Shown here one piece after another: positions 24,455 through 35,900 of a DNA stretch of 64,000 bases; the first letter of the stretch is position 1, and each line of letters begins with the position of its first letter. This stretch comes from Lysobacter gummosus (GTDB taxonomy: Bacteria > Pseudomonadota > Gammaproteobacteria > Xanthomonadales > Xanthomonadaceae): contig NZ_CP011131.1 of the NCBI RefSeq assembly GCF_001442805.1, positions 2,170,001 to 2,234,000 on the forward strand. Reading direction: 5' to 3'. Position numbers and translations under genes: made by a program. The notes under the pieces are model-generated. The model was not told where the DNA came from. It saw only the letters and a program-made list of their open reading frames with translations, and searched no databases.

Positions 24455-24544
24455 CGCAGCGGGGATGCGGCCACTGGAGGCCTTCGCGATGCGCAGGTAG
24501 GCTATCGCGCCGCCATCCCGATTCATGCCACGGAGAGTAATGCC

Positions 24545-25612
24545 TTGCGAATGACATCCGTAATCTGCGCGCTGGCCCTCGGCCTGAGCAGCGCCGGCAG
24601 CGCGCATGCGCAGGTGGATCTGTCCACGCTCGACGACAAGATGGCCGGGCCCACCACGCAGGTGTTGGTGCTGGGCACGGTGCACCTGAGCACGATGCCG
24701 AAGGATTTCGATCGCCGCTCCCTGCAGCCGCTGATCGACCGTCTGGTCGAGTTCCATCCGCAGATCGTCACCGTCGAAGAGATGCCCGGCGAGCAGTGCG
24801 ACATGGCCGAGCGCCATCCGGCGATCTATGGCGAGCAAGGGCTGGCGCCGTATTGCCGCAAACCCGATGCGGGCAAGACGGCGACGGGGCTGGACGTGCC
24901 GGCGGCGATCGCCCAGACGCACAAGACCCTGAAGACATGGCCGGCGGCGCCGACTCCGGCGCAGCGACGCCATCTGGCGGCGTTGTTCATGGCCGCCAAC
25001 GACGATGTGTCGGCGCTGGTGCAATGGCTGCAACTGCCGACGGCGGAACGCCGCGCCGGCGATGGGTTGGACGCCGCGCTGGTCGCCGCGCTCGAAAAAT
25101 CCACGCGCGCCAACAGCGAAAGCGGGCTGATCGCCGCGGTCGTGGCGGCGCGCCTGGGCTTGCAGCGCGTGTACGCGGCCGACGATCACACCGGCGACAA
25201 CGTCGATGTCGCCGATGCAGCGGCCTTCGGCAAGGCGATCCAGCAGGCCTGGGACGCGGCCGCGGCGCCGATGCGGCCGATCCGCGAGCGCCAGAACGCC
25301 TTGATCAAGGCCGGCGACATGTTGGGCCTGTATCGCTACATCAACAGCCCCGCGGTCATGCGCGCCAACATCGACAGCGATTTCGCCGCGGCCCTGCGCG
25401 ACCGCTCGCCCGAGCATTACGGCCAGATGTATGTCGCCGGTTGGGAGACCCGCAACCTGCGCATGGTGGCCAACATCCGCGCGGCCGCGCGCGAGCGTCC
25501 CGGCACGCGCGTGCTGTCGATCGTCGGCGTCTCGCACAAGCCCTGGTTCGACGATCTGCTGGGCCGCATGCAGGGCCTGCGCATCGTCGATGCGCAGGAG
25601 GTTCTGAAGTGA
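24545..25612 (+). CDS. exported DUF5694 / TraB-like protein
   Basis: A 355-residue protein with a signal peptide (MTSVICALALGLSSAGSAHAQ). 'QVLVLGTVHLSTMPKDF' near residue 40 and 'HPQIVTVEEMPGEQCDM' near 73 resemble the DUF5694/TraB-GumN group, whose conserved Gly-x-x-H and Glu may bind metal. Later 'LIKAGDMLGLYRYINSPAVMRANIDSDF', 'YGQMYVAGWETRNLRMVANIRAAA' and 'VLSIVGVSHKPWFDDLL' complete it. Start: a TTG at 24545 has GGAGAG seven bases upstream; the ATG two codons later is also possible. Activity unknown. Single gene. Confidence 0.7.
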   Translation: MRMTSVICALALGLSSAGSAHAQVDLSTLDDKMAGPTTQVLVLGTVHLSTMPKDFDRRSLQPLIDRLVEFHPQIVTVEEMPGEQCDMAERHPAIYGEQGLAPYCRKPDAGKTATGLDVPAAIAQTHKTLKTWPAAPTPAQRRHLAALFMAANDDVSALVQWLQLPTAERRAGDGLDAALVAALEKSTRANSESGLIAAVVAARLGLQRVYAADDHTGDNVDVADAAAFGKAIQQAWDAAAAPMRPIRERQNALIKAGDMLGLYRYINSPAVMRANIDSDFAAALRDRSPEHYGQMYVAGWETRNLRMVANIRAAARERPGTRVLSIVGVSHKPWFDDLLGRMQGLRIVDAQEVLK

Positions 25613-25708
25613 TAGTGCGCGCATAGGTGGGCCGCGCGTTCGCGGCCGGCGCGTCGATACGGCCGGCTTGGTAGGGCTCTCGGGCCGCGCATCGGAGCGT
25701 CATAGGCT

Positions 25709-26236
25709 ATGTATGTTCTCTCGGAACAGTTGGACGCAGACGGCGATCCGCGCCTGCCGTTCGAGCGTTACGCGCAGTACCTGCGGCACAATCGCGAACG
25801 CTTTCCGGCCAGCGCGCACGCGATCGCCTCCGGGCCGCTGCTCGATGTCTCCGATCCGCGCTGCCCGCACGACGCATGGCTGGAATGGGCGCGCTTCGAA
25901 GAGCCTTCGCAAGGCGAGCGGCATGAAATCCGCGAGCTGAACCTGCGGGTGCGACTATTGAGCGCGCAGCACGATCGGTTTATCGAGTTGTTCTATCCGC
26001 GCGTGCACGCCTACACCCTGAGCAATCCGTGCTCGACGGCGGGCCATTTCGATTGGCGTTACAGCGAAATCCGCCTCACCGCGGCCGGCACCGTCGTGCA
26101 TGAGATCGAATGGGCGGGACCGCCGGGAACGCAGGCTCGATGGCTGATCGAGGCTTTGGATGTGCGGATGGAGACGTTCCCGCTGTACCGCGCGGAGCCT
26201 GCGTCCCAATCGCAACCGGCCGACGGTGCGGCTTGA
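25709..26236 (+). CDS. hypothetical protein
   Basis: A 175-residue soluble protein, MYVLSEQLDADGDPRLPFERYAQYLRHNRERFPASAH... The N-terminal third is charged, then 'HDAWLEWARFEEPSQGERHEIRELNLRVRLLSAQHDRFIELFYP' and 'YTLSNPCSTAGHFDWRYSEIRLTAAGTVVHEIEWAGPPG' suggest an alpha/beta protein. I do not recognise it. It converges with the LysR gene at 26253-27176, whose stop lies 17 bases away on the other strand. Confidence 0.55.
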   Translation: MYVLSEQLDADGDPRLPFERYAQYLRHNRERFPASAHAIASGPLLDVSDPRCPHDAWLEWARFEEPSQGERHEIRELNLRVRLLSAQHDRFIELFYPRVHAYTLSNPCSTAGHFDWRYSEIRLTAAGTVVHEIEWAGPPGTQARWLIEALDVRMETFPLYRAEPASQSQPADGAA

Positions 26237-26252
26237 GATCGCGCCGTCGCGA

Positions 26253-27176
26253 TCAGGGCGCCCCCGGTAAATCCGTCTGACCAAGCAACCATTCGCGAAA
26301 CGCGAGAATGCGCGGGTCGTCGTGACTGCTGTCCGGATAGACCAGGTGATAGGCGTATTCGGGCGCGACCTGGACCTCGATATCGAATACGCGCACCAGC
26401 CGGCCCTGGGCGAGATCGGTGCCGATCATCTCCAGATCGGCCAATCCGACCGCGCCGCCGTCGATCACCGCTTGCACGACATGCGCCGAATCCGCGAACG
26501 CGAGACAGCGGCTGTCGTCGAAATCCTCGATGCCGGCCGCCGCCATCCACATGCGCCAGGTCGGCCAGACCATGCTGTCGGTCTTCCAGTCCACATGGCA
26601 CAAGGTGTGCTGGAGCAGGTCGCGCGGGTGGTCGAGTGGCGGCCCGGTTTGCAGCAGGGCGGGGCTGCACACGGCGACGATGCGGGTATCGAACAGCCGC
26701 TGCGAGCGCATATGCGGATAGCGGCCGGTGCCGAAGCGGATCGCCGCGTCGATATCGTCCACGTCGAAATCGCGCAGCTCATCGCTGATGTCGAAGTCGA
26801 GTTGCAACTGCGGATGCACGGCGCGGAACTGCGGCAACTTGGGCAGCAGCCAGTTGCTGGCGAAGCGCGCGCTGGTCGAAATGCGCAGGCCGCTGCGTTC
26901 GCGCGCCATGCGCCGGGCGCGGCCGACGGCGCGCTGCAGCGTGTCGAGCGCGGTGGCGGTGGCCTGGAACAACTCCGCGCCGGCCGGGGTCAGCTGGATG
27001 CTGCGGCTGGTGCGGGTGAACAGCACCAGGCCGAGTTGATCCTCGATCTCCTTGATCTGGTGGCTGACCGCCGCCGGCGTCAGCCCGACCTCGTCGGCGG
27101 CGCGGGTGAAGTTCAAATGCCGCGCGGCCGCCTCGAAGGTTCGCAGCGCGCGGGTGCCCGGCAACATCCGGTTCAT
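26253..27176 (-). CDS. LysR family regulator, GcvA-like
   Basis: A 307-residue regulator. The helix-turn-helix is 'RALRTFEAAARHLNFTRAADEVGLTPAAVSHQIKEIEDQLGLVLFTRTSRSIQLTPAGA' (about 9-65), which is the GcvA-like LysR subgroup, followed by a substrate-binding domain ('LRISTSARFASNWLLPKLPQFRAVHPQLQLDFDISDEL...'). The C-terminus '...AYHLVYPDSSHDDPRILAFREWLLGQ' is also subgroup-typical. The neighbour on its promoter side is a hypothetical gene divergent at 27318. Target genes unknown. Confidence 0.9.
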   Translation of the reverse strand: MNRMLPGTRALRTFEAAARHLNFTRAADEVGLTPAAVSHQIKEIEDQLGLVLFTRTSRSIQLTPAGAELFQATATALDTLQRAVGRARRMARERSGLRISTSARFASNWLLPKLPQFRAVHPQLQLDFDISDELRDFDVDDIDAAIRFGTGRYPHMRSQRLFDTRIVAVCSPALLQTGPPLDHPRDLLQHTLCHVDWKTDSMVWPTWRMWMAAAGIEDFDDSRCLAFADSAHVVQAVIDGGAVGLADLEMIGTDLAQGRLVRVFDIEVQVAPEYAYHLVYPDSSHDDPRILAFREWLLGQTDLPGAP

Positions 27177-27317
27177 CGATCTTCAAGCCAGCTTTGAGAA
27201 TGCGGCGAGAATCACCGCTTTTCCGCACTCGGTCAACGGCCGCGCCGGCCTTCATGTCGCCGCCGCGCAGTGGGTGATCTACCATGCGCGGTATCGACGC
27301 CGGACATCAAAAGTCCC

Positions 27318-28061
27318 ATGTGCATCTTCTCGCAACCGGTTCAACGCGTGTGCTCCACGCGCATCTTCGCCCGCCATGCCGGCGAGCGGCAGGTGCTGGT
27401 CTACGAAATGCGCTTGGTCTCGCAGACGGATCAGGCGATGATCCTGCCGCTGCCCACGCGCGGAACCGACGCAGAGGCCGTCAGGTTTATCGATCTGTCG
27501 GCGCGGCCGCAGTTTTTCGAGGATCTGCACCGATGCTTTCCGGTCGCCGCTTCGGGCAGCCGATCGCCTGACGGCGGCCGCCGAGCCCCGACCCTGGCGG
27601 TGCATCGGGTCGGCGCCTTCGAAGCCTCCTTCGTGGCCACGCGCGCCGATTTCGTCCGCCTGGACCCGCGCTTCCGTCTCGACGATGCGGTCTGGGACCA
27701 GTTTCCCGCATACGAGGGGTTCGGCTTCGCGGTGTTCCAGCTTCGCGCCGGCGACGCGCGCGTGCATCCGATGGCGTTGTCGTTCCGCACTCGCGACACG
27801 GAGCGGTTGTTCTATCCCACCGCGCATGTTCACGACGGCACGGTCCACGCCAGCGCCGAATACGATCATCTGCTGTATGTGCAGCGCAGCCCGCAACCGC
27901 GGGGCTGGCGCGACAGCGGCATCGTTCTGCGCGATGCCCTGGATGCGGAGTTTTTCGCCGCGCCCGGCGTGCTGGATCTGGTCGATCCCGATGGCTCGGT
28001 GGCGGGGCGTGGGCTGTCCGGGGAACTGCCGAACGAGGACACGTGGGTGGACGGCTCATGA
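27318..28061 (+). CDS. hypothetical protein
   Basis: A 247-residue protein starting MCIFSQPVQRVCSTRIFARHAG with three Cys near the N-terminus. The sequence includes 'RQVLVYEMRLVSQTDQAMILPLP', 'VRFIDLSARPQFFEDLHRCFP', 'LAVHRVGAFEASFVATRADFVRLDPRF' and 'YEGFGFAVFQLRAG.ARVHPMALSFRTRDTERLFYPTAHVHDGTVHASAEYDHLLYVQ'. The pattern of Met-Leu-Pro and 'HPMALSF' recalls proteins annotated only as hypothetical in Lysobacter and Myxobacteria. The start was set at the Met after an upstream in-frame Met because it begins the compact domain. Divergent from the GcvA-like regulator. Confidence 0.6.
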   Translation: MCIFSQPVQRVCSTRIFARHAGERQVLVYEMRLVSQTDQAMILPLPTRGTDAEAVRFIDLSARPQFFEDLHRCFPVAASGSRSPDGGRRAPTLAVHRVGAFEASFVATRADFVRLDPRFRLDDAVWDQFPAYEGFGFAVFQLRAGDARVHPMALSFRTRDTERLFYPTAHVHDGTVHASAEYDHLLYVQRSPQPRGWRDSGIVLRDALDAEFFAAPGVLDLVDPDGSVAGRGLSGELPNEDTWVDGS

Positions 28062-28318
28062 GCGGTGTCGTCGGCGAGTATGCGCAACGATTGAACCCCG
28101 GTCGCGATCGATCTTCAAACCGCGCTTGTCGATCCATTGAAAACAATTGGTTTGTCGGTGGCGGGCCGGTCCCCGATGATTCCGGGATCGCGTTCGCGCA
28201 TGTTCCGGAGTAAATCGATGTCCGCACGTTTGCCTGGCTGTGTGGTTCCACCCAAGGCCCAGGCCGAAGATCCGGTATGCCGCCGCGATCAACATCGCCC
28301 CATCAGGAGCGTGACCTC

Positions 28319-28936
28319 ATGCATGCGCTGATCGTCCTCGCCCATCCCGACCCGCAATCGCTCAGCCACGCCGTCGCCGCGCGGATCGGTGAGGGCATCG
28401 CGCACGGCGCTTCGGCGCACAGCTTCCAAATCGCCGACCTTGCCGCGGAAGGGTTCGACCCGCGTTTCACCGCCGACGATGTCGCCGTGCATGTCCGACT
28501 TGCGCCGCCGCCGGCCGATGTTCTCGTCGAGCAGGCGCGGATCGATCGTGCCGACGCGCTGGTGCTGGTGTATCCGGTGTTCTGGTGGTCGATGCCGGGC
28601 TTGCTCAAAGGCTGGATCGATCGCGTCTTCACCAACGGCTGGGCCTACCGCTCCGATGCCGACACGGCATTGGTGAAGCGGCTGCGCGGCCGGCGCGTGC
28701 ATCTGGTCGGCATCGGCGGCGCCGATCTGCGCACCTATACCCGGCGCGGCTACCTGGACGCGATGAAGACCCAGATCGATCACGGCATCTTCGACTACTG
28801 CGGTGCCAGCGTGGAGACCTCGGAACTGCTGCTCGATTCGGTAAACGACGCAGCCTCGCATCTGCAGACCGCGCACGCCATCGGCCTGCGGTTGTTCGAT
28901 CCATCGCGGCGATCCAAGGCGGGCGAGGCGGCCTGA
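28319..28936 (+). CDS. NAD(P)H:quinone oxidoreductase, flavodoxin fold
   Basis: A 205-residue protein of the NQO1/KefF/MdaB family, which reduces quinones by two electrons with FAD or FMN. 'ALIVLAHPDPQSLSHAVAARI' is the first strand and flavin phosphate loop; 'ADALVLVYPVFWWSMPGLLKGWIDRVFTNGWAY' (about 80-115) is the family's signature block around the isoalloxazine ring; 'GRRVHLVGIGGADLRTY' follows. CAGGAGCG lies eight bases before the ATG. The 258 bases upstream hold no gene. Single gene on the + strand. Confidence 0.88.
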   Translation: MHALIVLAHPDPQSLSHAVAARIGEGIAHGASAHSFQIADLAAEGFDPRFTADDVAVHVRLAPPPADVLVEQARIDRADALVLVYPVFWWSMPGLLKGWIDRVFTNGWAYRSDADTALVKRLRGRRVHLVGIGGADLRTYTRRGYLDAMKTQIDHGIFDYCGASVETSELLLDSVNDAASHLQTAHAIGLRLFDPSRRSKAGEAA

Positions 28937-29300
28937 TCGGAAAGCCATCGCGCCTTGCGCCCGCGATTGCGCGAATCTTGCTCGTCGGCAAGCGCAATCG
29001 ACACCCTCGCGGCCTCGCATTCGCCGCCGCGAAGCCTCATGCTGACCAAGATGGTCGCCCGGATTGATCGCAACGGGCGCAAACGCTCAGTTCGCGACAT
29101 GAATCGCGCCAGATCACGGTTAGCTAACACAAGGCGGCGCACTGTAGACGGACACCACGACGCAATGTCGTGGCGCAAATCGGTCGCGGCGATCTTCATC
29201 GCCCGGCCGTACCAGCCTGGAACTCCCAGTCTCCATGGGAGATACGGCCCAGACCGTTGATCGGCCCGCACTGCGCGAGCCGTACTTAAGGCGAACCCGA
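28937..29300. other. gap without recognised gene
   Basis: About 360 bases. No convincing coding region. One hairpin, CTCCCA-N-TGGGAG near 29225-29240, lies about 60 bases before the FAS1 gene. AAGGCGAACC just before 29301 is the FAS1 ribosome-binding site. Confidence 0.5.
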
Positions 29301-29783
29301 ATGACCAGCACCACGACTGCGGCCGGCGCGAGCGCCGCTTCTTCCCCTCTCGCGATGACGGAGACGGCGCCGAAGAAGCTGCTCGAAGTCGCCGCGGCCG
29401 AAGGATCGTTCGCGATTTTCTGCGAAGCGGTGGAACGCGCCGGCATGTCCGAATTCCTTAACGGAAACGGCCCGTTCACCGCGTTCATTCCCACCGACGC
29501 GGCCTTCGGCGAACTGCCGGAAGGCGCGCTGGCAAGCTTGTTCCTGCCGGAAAACAAGGCGCGTTTGAACGATCTGCTCAACGGTCATCTGATTCCGAAA
29601 AGGAAGACCGTGGTCGAGTTCGAGCGCTGGGACGCGCTGAAGACGGTGAACGGCCGCAACGTCGCGATCCAGGTGCTCGACAAGCAGGTCAGCTTCGGCG
29701 TCGGCAAGGTGGTCCTGCCCAATATCTACTCGAGCAATGCGGTTATTCACGGCATCGACCGGGTCAATCTGCCCGCCAACTAG
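29301..29783 (+). CDS. FAS1 (fasciclin) domain protein
   Basis: A 160-residue protein that is almost a single FAS1 domain. 'KKLLEVAAAEGSFAIFCEAVERAGMSEFLNGNGPFTAFIPTDAAFGELPEGALASLFLPENKARLNDLLNGHLIP' and 'VVLPNIYSSNAVIHGIDRVNLPAN' carry the FAS1 H1 box (GPFTAFIPTDAAF) and H2 box (NAVIHGIDRV). Unlike most bacterial FAS1 proteins it has no signal peptide, only a short Thr/Ala/Ser-rich tail before the domain, so it may be cytosolic, or exported by another route. It is followed 164 bases later by the giant glucan-synthase-like gene. Confidence 0.85.
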   Translation: MTSTTTAAGASAASSPLAMTETAPKKLLEVAAAEGSFAIFCEAVERAGMSEFLNGNGPFTAFIPTDAAFGELPEGALASLFLPENKARLNDLLNGHLIPKRKTVVEFERWDALKTVNGRNVAIQVLDKQVSFGVGKVVLPNIYSSNAVIHGIDRVNLPAN

Positions 29784-29947
29784 CGCGGGCTCCGCTCGCC
29801 GCCGGGGCGCGATCCAGTCGCGCCCTTCACCCGGCGATAGCGAAGCTGGGTTCAAAAATATCTCGAGTCCGCAGGCCAGGACTTACTCACCCGTCGAATG
29901 GTTCAAGTCAGGCCCGCCCTGACGGCCGATCTATTTCTGGATAGCGT

Positions 29948-32900
29948 ATGGCCCGTGTGTGGAGAATGCTGAGTCAGTGGTTGCGCTTGCACCGTCGCTT
30001 GTGGCGCTGGGGCCGGAGGGCGAAGGGCAGGCCATGGCTGGCCGAGGAACCGCTGCGATCGCGGCTGCTCAGCGCCGAGCAGATGGAACTGCACGGCAAG
30101 TCGCTGGCGCTGGCGCATCGCGTGCAGGCGGCCGCGGGCTCGAATCTGCTGCTGGCGCGGCTGAAGGACAACGAAGGCGTTCTCGACGACGCCAGCACCT
30201 TGCTGACCAAGATGGTGCACGACGAAGTGCGCATCACACCCGCGGGCGAGTGGTTGCTCGACAACTACTATCTGATCGAAGAGCAGATCCGCACCGCGCG
30301 CCGTCATCTTCCCAAGGGTTATAGCCGCGAACTGCCGACCTTGAGCGAAGGCGTTTCGGCCGGGCTGCCGCGCGTCTACGATCTGGCGATGGAGGCCATC
30401 GCGCACGGCGACGGCCGCATCGACGCGGAAACCATGACTCGCTTCGTCGCCGCGTATCAATCGGTGACGCCGCTGAAACTGGGCGAACTGTGGGCGATTC
30501 CGATCATGCTGCGGCTGGCGCTGATCGAGAACCTGCGGCGCATGGCGGTGCGGATCATGCGCGACGGCCTGGACCATCGCCGCGCCGCGGAATGGTCGGA
30601 CGCGCTCAACGATACCGCCGACCAGAATCCGAAGAACGTGGTGCTGGTCGTGGCCGACATGGCGCGCTCGCATCCGCCGATGACCGGCGCGTTCGTCGCC
30701 GAATTGGTGCGCGGCTTGCAAGGCCGCAGCGCGGCACTGGCGATGCCGATCAGCTGGATCGACCAGTGGCTGGCCGACAGCGGCCGCAGCGTGGAAGAGC
30801 TGGTGCGCGCCGAAAGCCAGCAGCAGGCCTCCGACCAGGTGTCGATCAGCAACAGCATTGGCAGCCTGCGTTTCCTGGCCAATATGGACTGGCGCGAGTT
30901 CGTCGAGACCATGAGCCTGGTCGATCAGACCTTGCGCGAAGATCCGCTCGGCGTTTACGCGCTGATGGATTTCAACACCCGCGACATGTACCGGCACGTG
31001 GTGGAGAAGCTCGCGCGCCGCAGCGGCGCCGATGAGCTCGACGTCGCCCGCATCGTGCTGAATCTGGCGCGCGAGGTCGGCGATGCGCGCGGCAGCGAGG
31101 CGCACGTAGGCTATTACCTGATCGACGACGGCACCGAGCGAATCAAGAGCGCGCTGGCGCAGTCCGGCCGCGCGCGCACGCCGGTCAGCCTGAGCCGGCG
31201 GCGGATGCCGCTGGCGGCGTATCTGCTGCCGATCGCGACGGTCGCGGCTGCTTGCGCCTGCGGCCTGCTGTGGCAGGTGCGCGGCGAGTCGTTGAATGCG
31301 ACCTGGCTGGTCTTGCTGGCAGCGTTGGCGTTCGTCGCTTTCAGCGAGCTGGGCATCCATCTGGTCAACTGGCTGGCGACCGTGCTGATCGCGCCCAAGC
31401 CGCTGCCGCGCCTGGATTATTCCAAGGGCCTGCCGTCGAACGCGCGCAGCCTGGTGGTGGTGCCGACCATGCTCGGCGATATCGATGCGATCGACCGGCT
31501 GGTCGAGGGCCTGGAGGTGCGCTTCCTCGCCAACCGCGACGCCTATCTGCATTTCGCCTTGCTGACGGATTTTCTCGACGCCGATCAGCAGACGCTGCCC
31601 GGCGACGATGCGCTGGTCGCGCATGCGGCGCGGCAGATCGAACGCCTCAACGGCCGCTACGCCGGCGGTCGCGCCGATGTGTTCTTCCTGTTCCATCGTC
31701 CGCGCGTGTGGAACGCGCAGGAACGCAAATGGATGGGCCACGAGCGCAAGCGCGGCAAGCTGGCCGCGCTCAACCGCCTGCTGCGCGGCGGCTCGCACGA
31801 GGCGTTCTCGCAGGTCGCCGGCAACACCGACGCGCTGGTCAACGTGCGTTATGTGATAACCCTGGATACCGACACGCGCTTGCCGCGCGATGCCGCGCGC
31901 GAATTCATCGCCACTTTGGCCCATCCGCTGAACCAGGCGCGCTTCGACGAACGGCGCAAGCGCGTTACCCGCGGCTACGGCATCCTGCAGCCCAGCGTCG
32001 GCAGCGGCATGAGCGAGCGGCGCGGCTCGCGCTACGCGCGCATGTTCGGCAGCGAGGCCGGCATCGATCCTTACACCCGCACCGTGTCCGACGTTTACCA
32101 GGATCTGTTCGCGGAAGGCTCCTTCGTCGGCAAGGGCATCTACGACGTCGACGCGTTCGAGCACGCACTGGCCGACCGCCTGCCCGACAACCGCGTGCTC
32201 AGCCACGACTTGCTGGAAGGTTGCTACGCGCGCGCCGGCTTGATCAGCGACGTGCGCCTGTTCGAGGACTATCCCTCGCGCTATGCCGCCGACGTCAAGC
32301 GCCGCTACCGCTGGATCCGCGGCGACTGGCAATTGCTGCCGTGGCTGCTGCCGTGGGTGCCGCGCATGCGCGGCGGCTTCGAGCGCAATCCGCTGTCGTG
32401 GCTGTCGCGCGGCAAGCTGCTGGACAATCTGCGCCGCAGCCTGGTGTCGCCGGCGGCGCTGGCGCTGCTGGTATGGGGCTGGGCGAGTTTGCCGCAGCCG
32501 CTGGCCTGGACCTTGTGGCTGATGGCGCTGTGGCTGGCGCCGATGCTGGTGCTGGCCGGCTGGGAACTGACCCGGCGGCCGGTGGACATGGCGCTGGAAA
32601 CTCATCTGGTGCAAGTCGGAAGCTCGCTCGCGCGGCAATTGCAGCGCGCCTGGGTGACCTTGGCGTGTCTGCCGTTCGAAGCCTTCTTCAGTCTCGGCGC
32701 CATTGCCCGCACCTTGTGGCGGATGACGATCAGCCATCGCCGCCTGCTGCAATGGAATCCGTCCAGCGAGGTCGAGCGCAGTCTCGGCGACCGCTTCGGT
32801 GCGGAGCTGCGCGACATGTGGTTCGCGCCGGTGTTCGCCGTCGCGGTGGCGGTGATGCTGGCGCGCGTGCAGCCGGCCTCGTTGTGGATCGCCGCGCCCT

Positions 32901-35900
32901 TGCTGGCGTCGTGGTTGATCGCGCCGGGCCTGATGGCGTGGCTGGGACGGCCGCCCAAGCAGCGGCGCGCGGGGCTGTCGCAGACGCAACTGCGTTTCCT
33001 CGGCCGTTTGGCGCGGCGCACCTGGGCGTTCTTCGAGGTGCATATCCGCGAAGAGGATCATTGGCTTCCGCCGGATAATTTCCAGGAACACCCCGCGCCG
33101 GTGGTGGCGCGGCGCACCTCGCCGACCAATATCGGCCTGTCGCTGCTCGCCAATCTGAGCGCTTACGACCTGGGCTATGTGCAGGCCGGCGCGCTGATCG
33201 AACGCACCCGTCTGGCCCTGGCCACCCTGGAGACCTTGCCGCGTCATCGCGGCCATTTCTACAACTGGTACGACACCGAGACCTTGTTGCCGTTGCCGCC
33301 GCGCTACATTTCCACGGTGGACAGCGGCAATCTGGCCGCGCATCTGCTGACCCTGCGCCAGGGCCTGCTGGCGCTGGCCGATGAGCCGCTGATCACGCCG
33401 ACCCTGTTCCAGGGGCTGGTCGATACCTGCGGTGTGCTCGAAGATAATCTGCGCGACGCGCGCGCGCCGGCGAAGACGGCGGCGCAGGGCCAGGCGCTGG
33501 CGGCGTTCCGCGAGCGCATCGACGCGATCGCGGCGGCGCCCCCGCATTCGCCGGGCGAGATAGAGCGCTGTCTGACGGAATTGTCGCTGCTGGCGCAAGC
33601 AGTCGAATCGGCCTGGCCGGTCGCGGAAGGCGTGGACCCGGAGGCCGCGTTGCGCTGGCCGCGCGCTCTGAGCGAGACCTGCCGCGGCGCCATGCGGGAG
33701 TTCGAAGAATTCCTGCCGACACAGTCGGACACTGCGTCAGATGCATCGCCGCAGGCCGAGGCAACCATGCCCAGCCTGCGCGATCTGGCCAAGCGCGCCA
33801 ACGACGACGGCGGCATTCGCGACCGCGCGCGCCGGCGTATTCACGAGCTGGAACACTTGGCGCATATCGCCGGCCAACTGTCGTTGATGGAATACGAGTT
33901 CCTCTACGATCGCGCCCGCCATCTGCTCTCGATCGGTTACAACGTCGAAGAACGGCGCCTGGATGCCGGCTTCTACGATTTGCTGGCCTCCGAAGCGCGC
34001 CTGTGCAGCTTCGTCGCCATCGCCCAGGGCCAGTTGCCGCAGGAGACCTGGTTCTCGCTGGGCCGGCTGCTGACCGAAATCGACAGCGGCGCGACCTTGC
34101 TGTCGTGGAGCGGCTCGATGTTCGAGTACCTGATGCCGCAGCTGGTGATGCCGAGTTATCCCGACACCTTGCTGGATCAGACCTCGCAGCACGCGGTGCT
34201 GGCGCAGATTCATTACGGCCGGCAACGCGACGTGCCCTGGGGTATTTCCGAATCCGGCTACAACACGGTCGATACGCGCATGAACTATCAGTACCGCGCG
34301 TTCGGCGTGCCGGGGCTGGGGCTCAAGCGCGGACTCGGCCAGGATCTGGTGATCGCGCCCTACGCCAGCACGATGGCGCTGATGGTGATGCCCGAAGCCG
34401 CGTGCCAGAACCTGCAACGCCTGACCGAACTGGGGTTCGGCGGCGAATTCGGCCTGTACGAAGCGATCGACTACACCCCGGCGCGAGTGCCGCGCGGGCA
34501 GACTCACGCGGTGGTGCGCTCGTTCATGGCCCATCACCAGGGCATGGGCCTGTTGTCGCTGGATTATCTGCTGCGCGATCAGCCGATGCAGAAGCGCTTC
34601 GTCGCCGACGCCGAATTCCAGGCGACCTTGCTGTTGCTGCAAGAACGCATTCCGCGCACCGGCGTGTTCCATCCGCACGAGGCCGAAGCCAGCGGCGGCC
34701 GCGCGCCGCCGCCGGCCGCCGAAACGCAGTTGCGGGTGTTCCGCAATCCGGCGACCGTGCGCCCGGCGGTGCAGTTGCTGTCCAACGGCCGTTACCACGG
34801 CCTGTTGAGCAGCGCCGGCGGCGGCTACAGCCGCCTGGGCGACATGGCCGTGACGCGTTGGCGCGAAGACGCCACCCGCGATCATTGGGGCTCGTTCTGT
34901 TATTTGCGCGATGTCGACAGCGGCGAGTTCTGGTCGGCCACGCATCAACCCACCTGCGTGCCGGTGGAGCATTACGAGGCGATCTTCTCCGACGCCAAGG
35001 CCGAATTCCGCGGGCGCAAGAACCGTTACGAGACGCATCTGGAAATCGCGATCTCGGCCGAAGACGACATCGAAATGCGCCGCCTGCGGGTGAGCAATCG
35101 CTCGCGCCGCACGCGCACCATCGAGATCACCACCTACGCCGAAGTGGTGCTGGCTTCGGCCTTGTCCGACGAACTGCATCCGGCTTTCAGCAATCTGTTC
35201 GTGCAGACCCAGATCGAACGCGACAAGCAGGCGCTGCTGTGCACGCGCCGTCCGCGCTCGAGCGATGAGATCCCGCCGTGGATGTTCCATCTGGTGGCCG
35301 TGCACGACGCCGACATCAGCCAGATTTCCTACGAGACCGATCGCTCCCGCTTCCTCGGCCGCGGCAACACGCCGCGCACGCCGCAGGCGATGACCGGCGA
35401 GGACAAGCTGTCGGACTCGGCCGGGTCGGTGCTGGACCCGATCGTCGCGATCCGCACCCGCATCGAGCTGGCGCCGGACCAGACCGCGATCATCGACATG
35501 GTCACCGGCGTGGGCGGCGATCGCGCGGCGTGCGGTGCGCTGATCGACCGCTATCGCGACCGGCGCCTGGCCGATCGCGTGTTCGATCTGGCCTGGACCC
35601 ACAGCCAGGTCGTGCGCCGCCAGATCAACGCCTCGCAGGCCGACGCCAAGCTGTACGAGCGTCTGGCCGGCTCGATGGTGTACACGCATCCGTATCTGCG
35701 CGCCGAACAGGCGGTGCTGTTGCAGAACCGGCGCGGCCAGTCGGGGCTGTGGGGGCATTCGATCTCGGGCGATTTCCCGATCGTGCTGTTGCAGATCGCC
35801 GAGTCCGCCAACATCGAGCTGGTGCGGCAGATGGTGCAGGCGCACGCGTACTGGCGCTTGAAGGGGCTCAATGTCGATCTGGTGATCTGGAACGAAGAAC

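Noticed and set aside
29903..33598. A very long open frame (about 1230 codons) on the minus strand opposite the glucan synthase gene
   Set aside because: Its translation is dominated by Ala, Arg, Gln and Gly with no domain, and the + strand frame contains all GT84/GH94 motifs. Such shadow frames are expected at this GC content.
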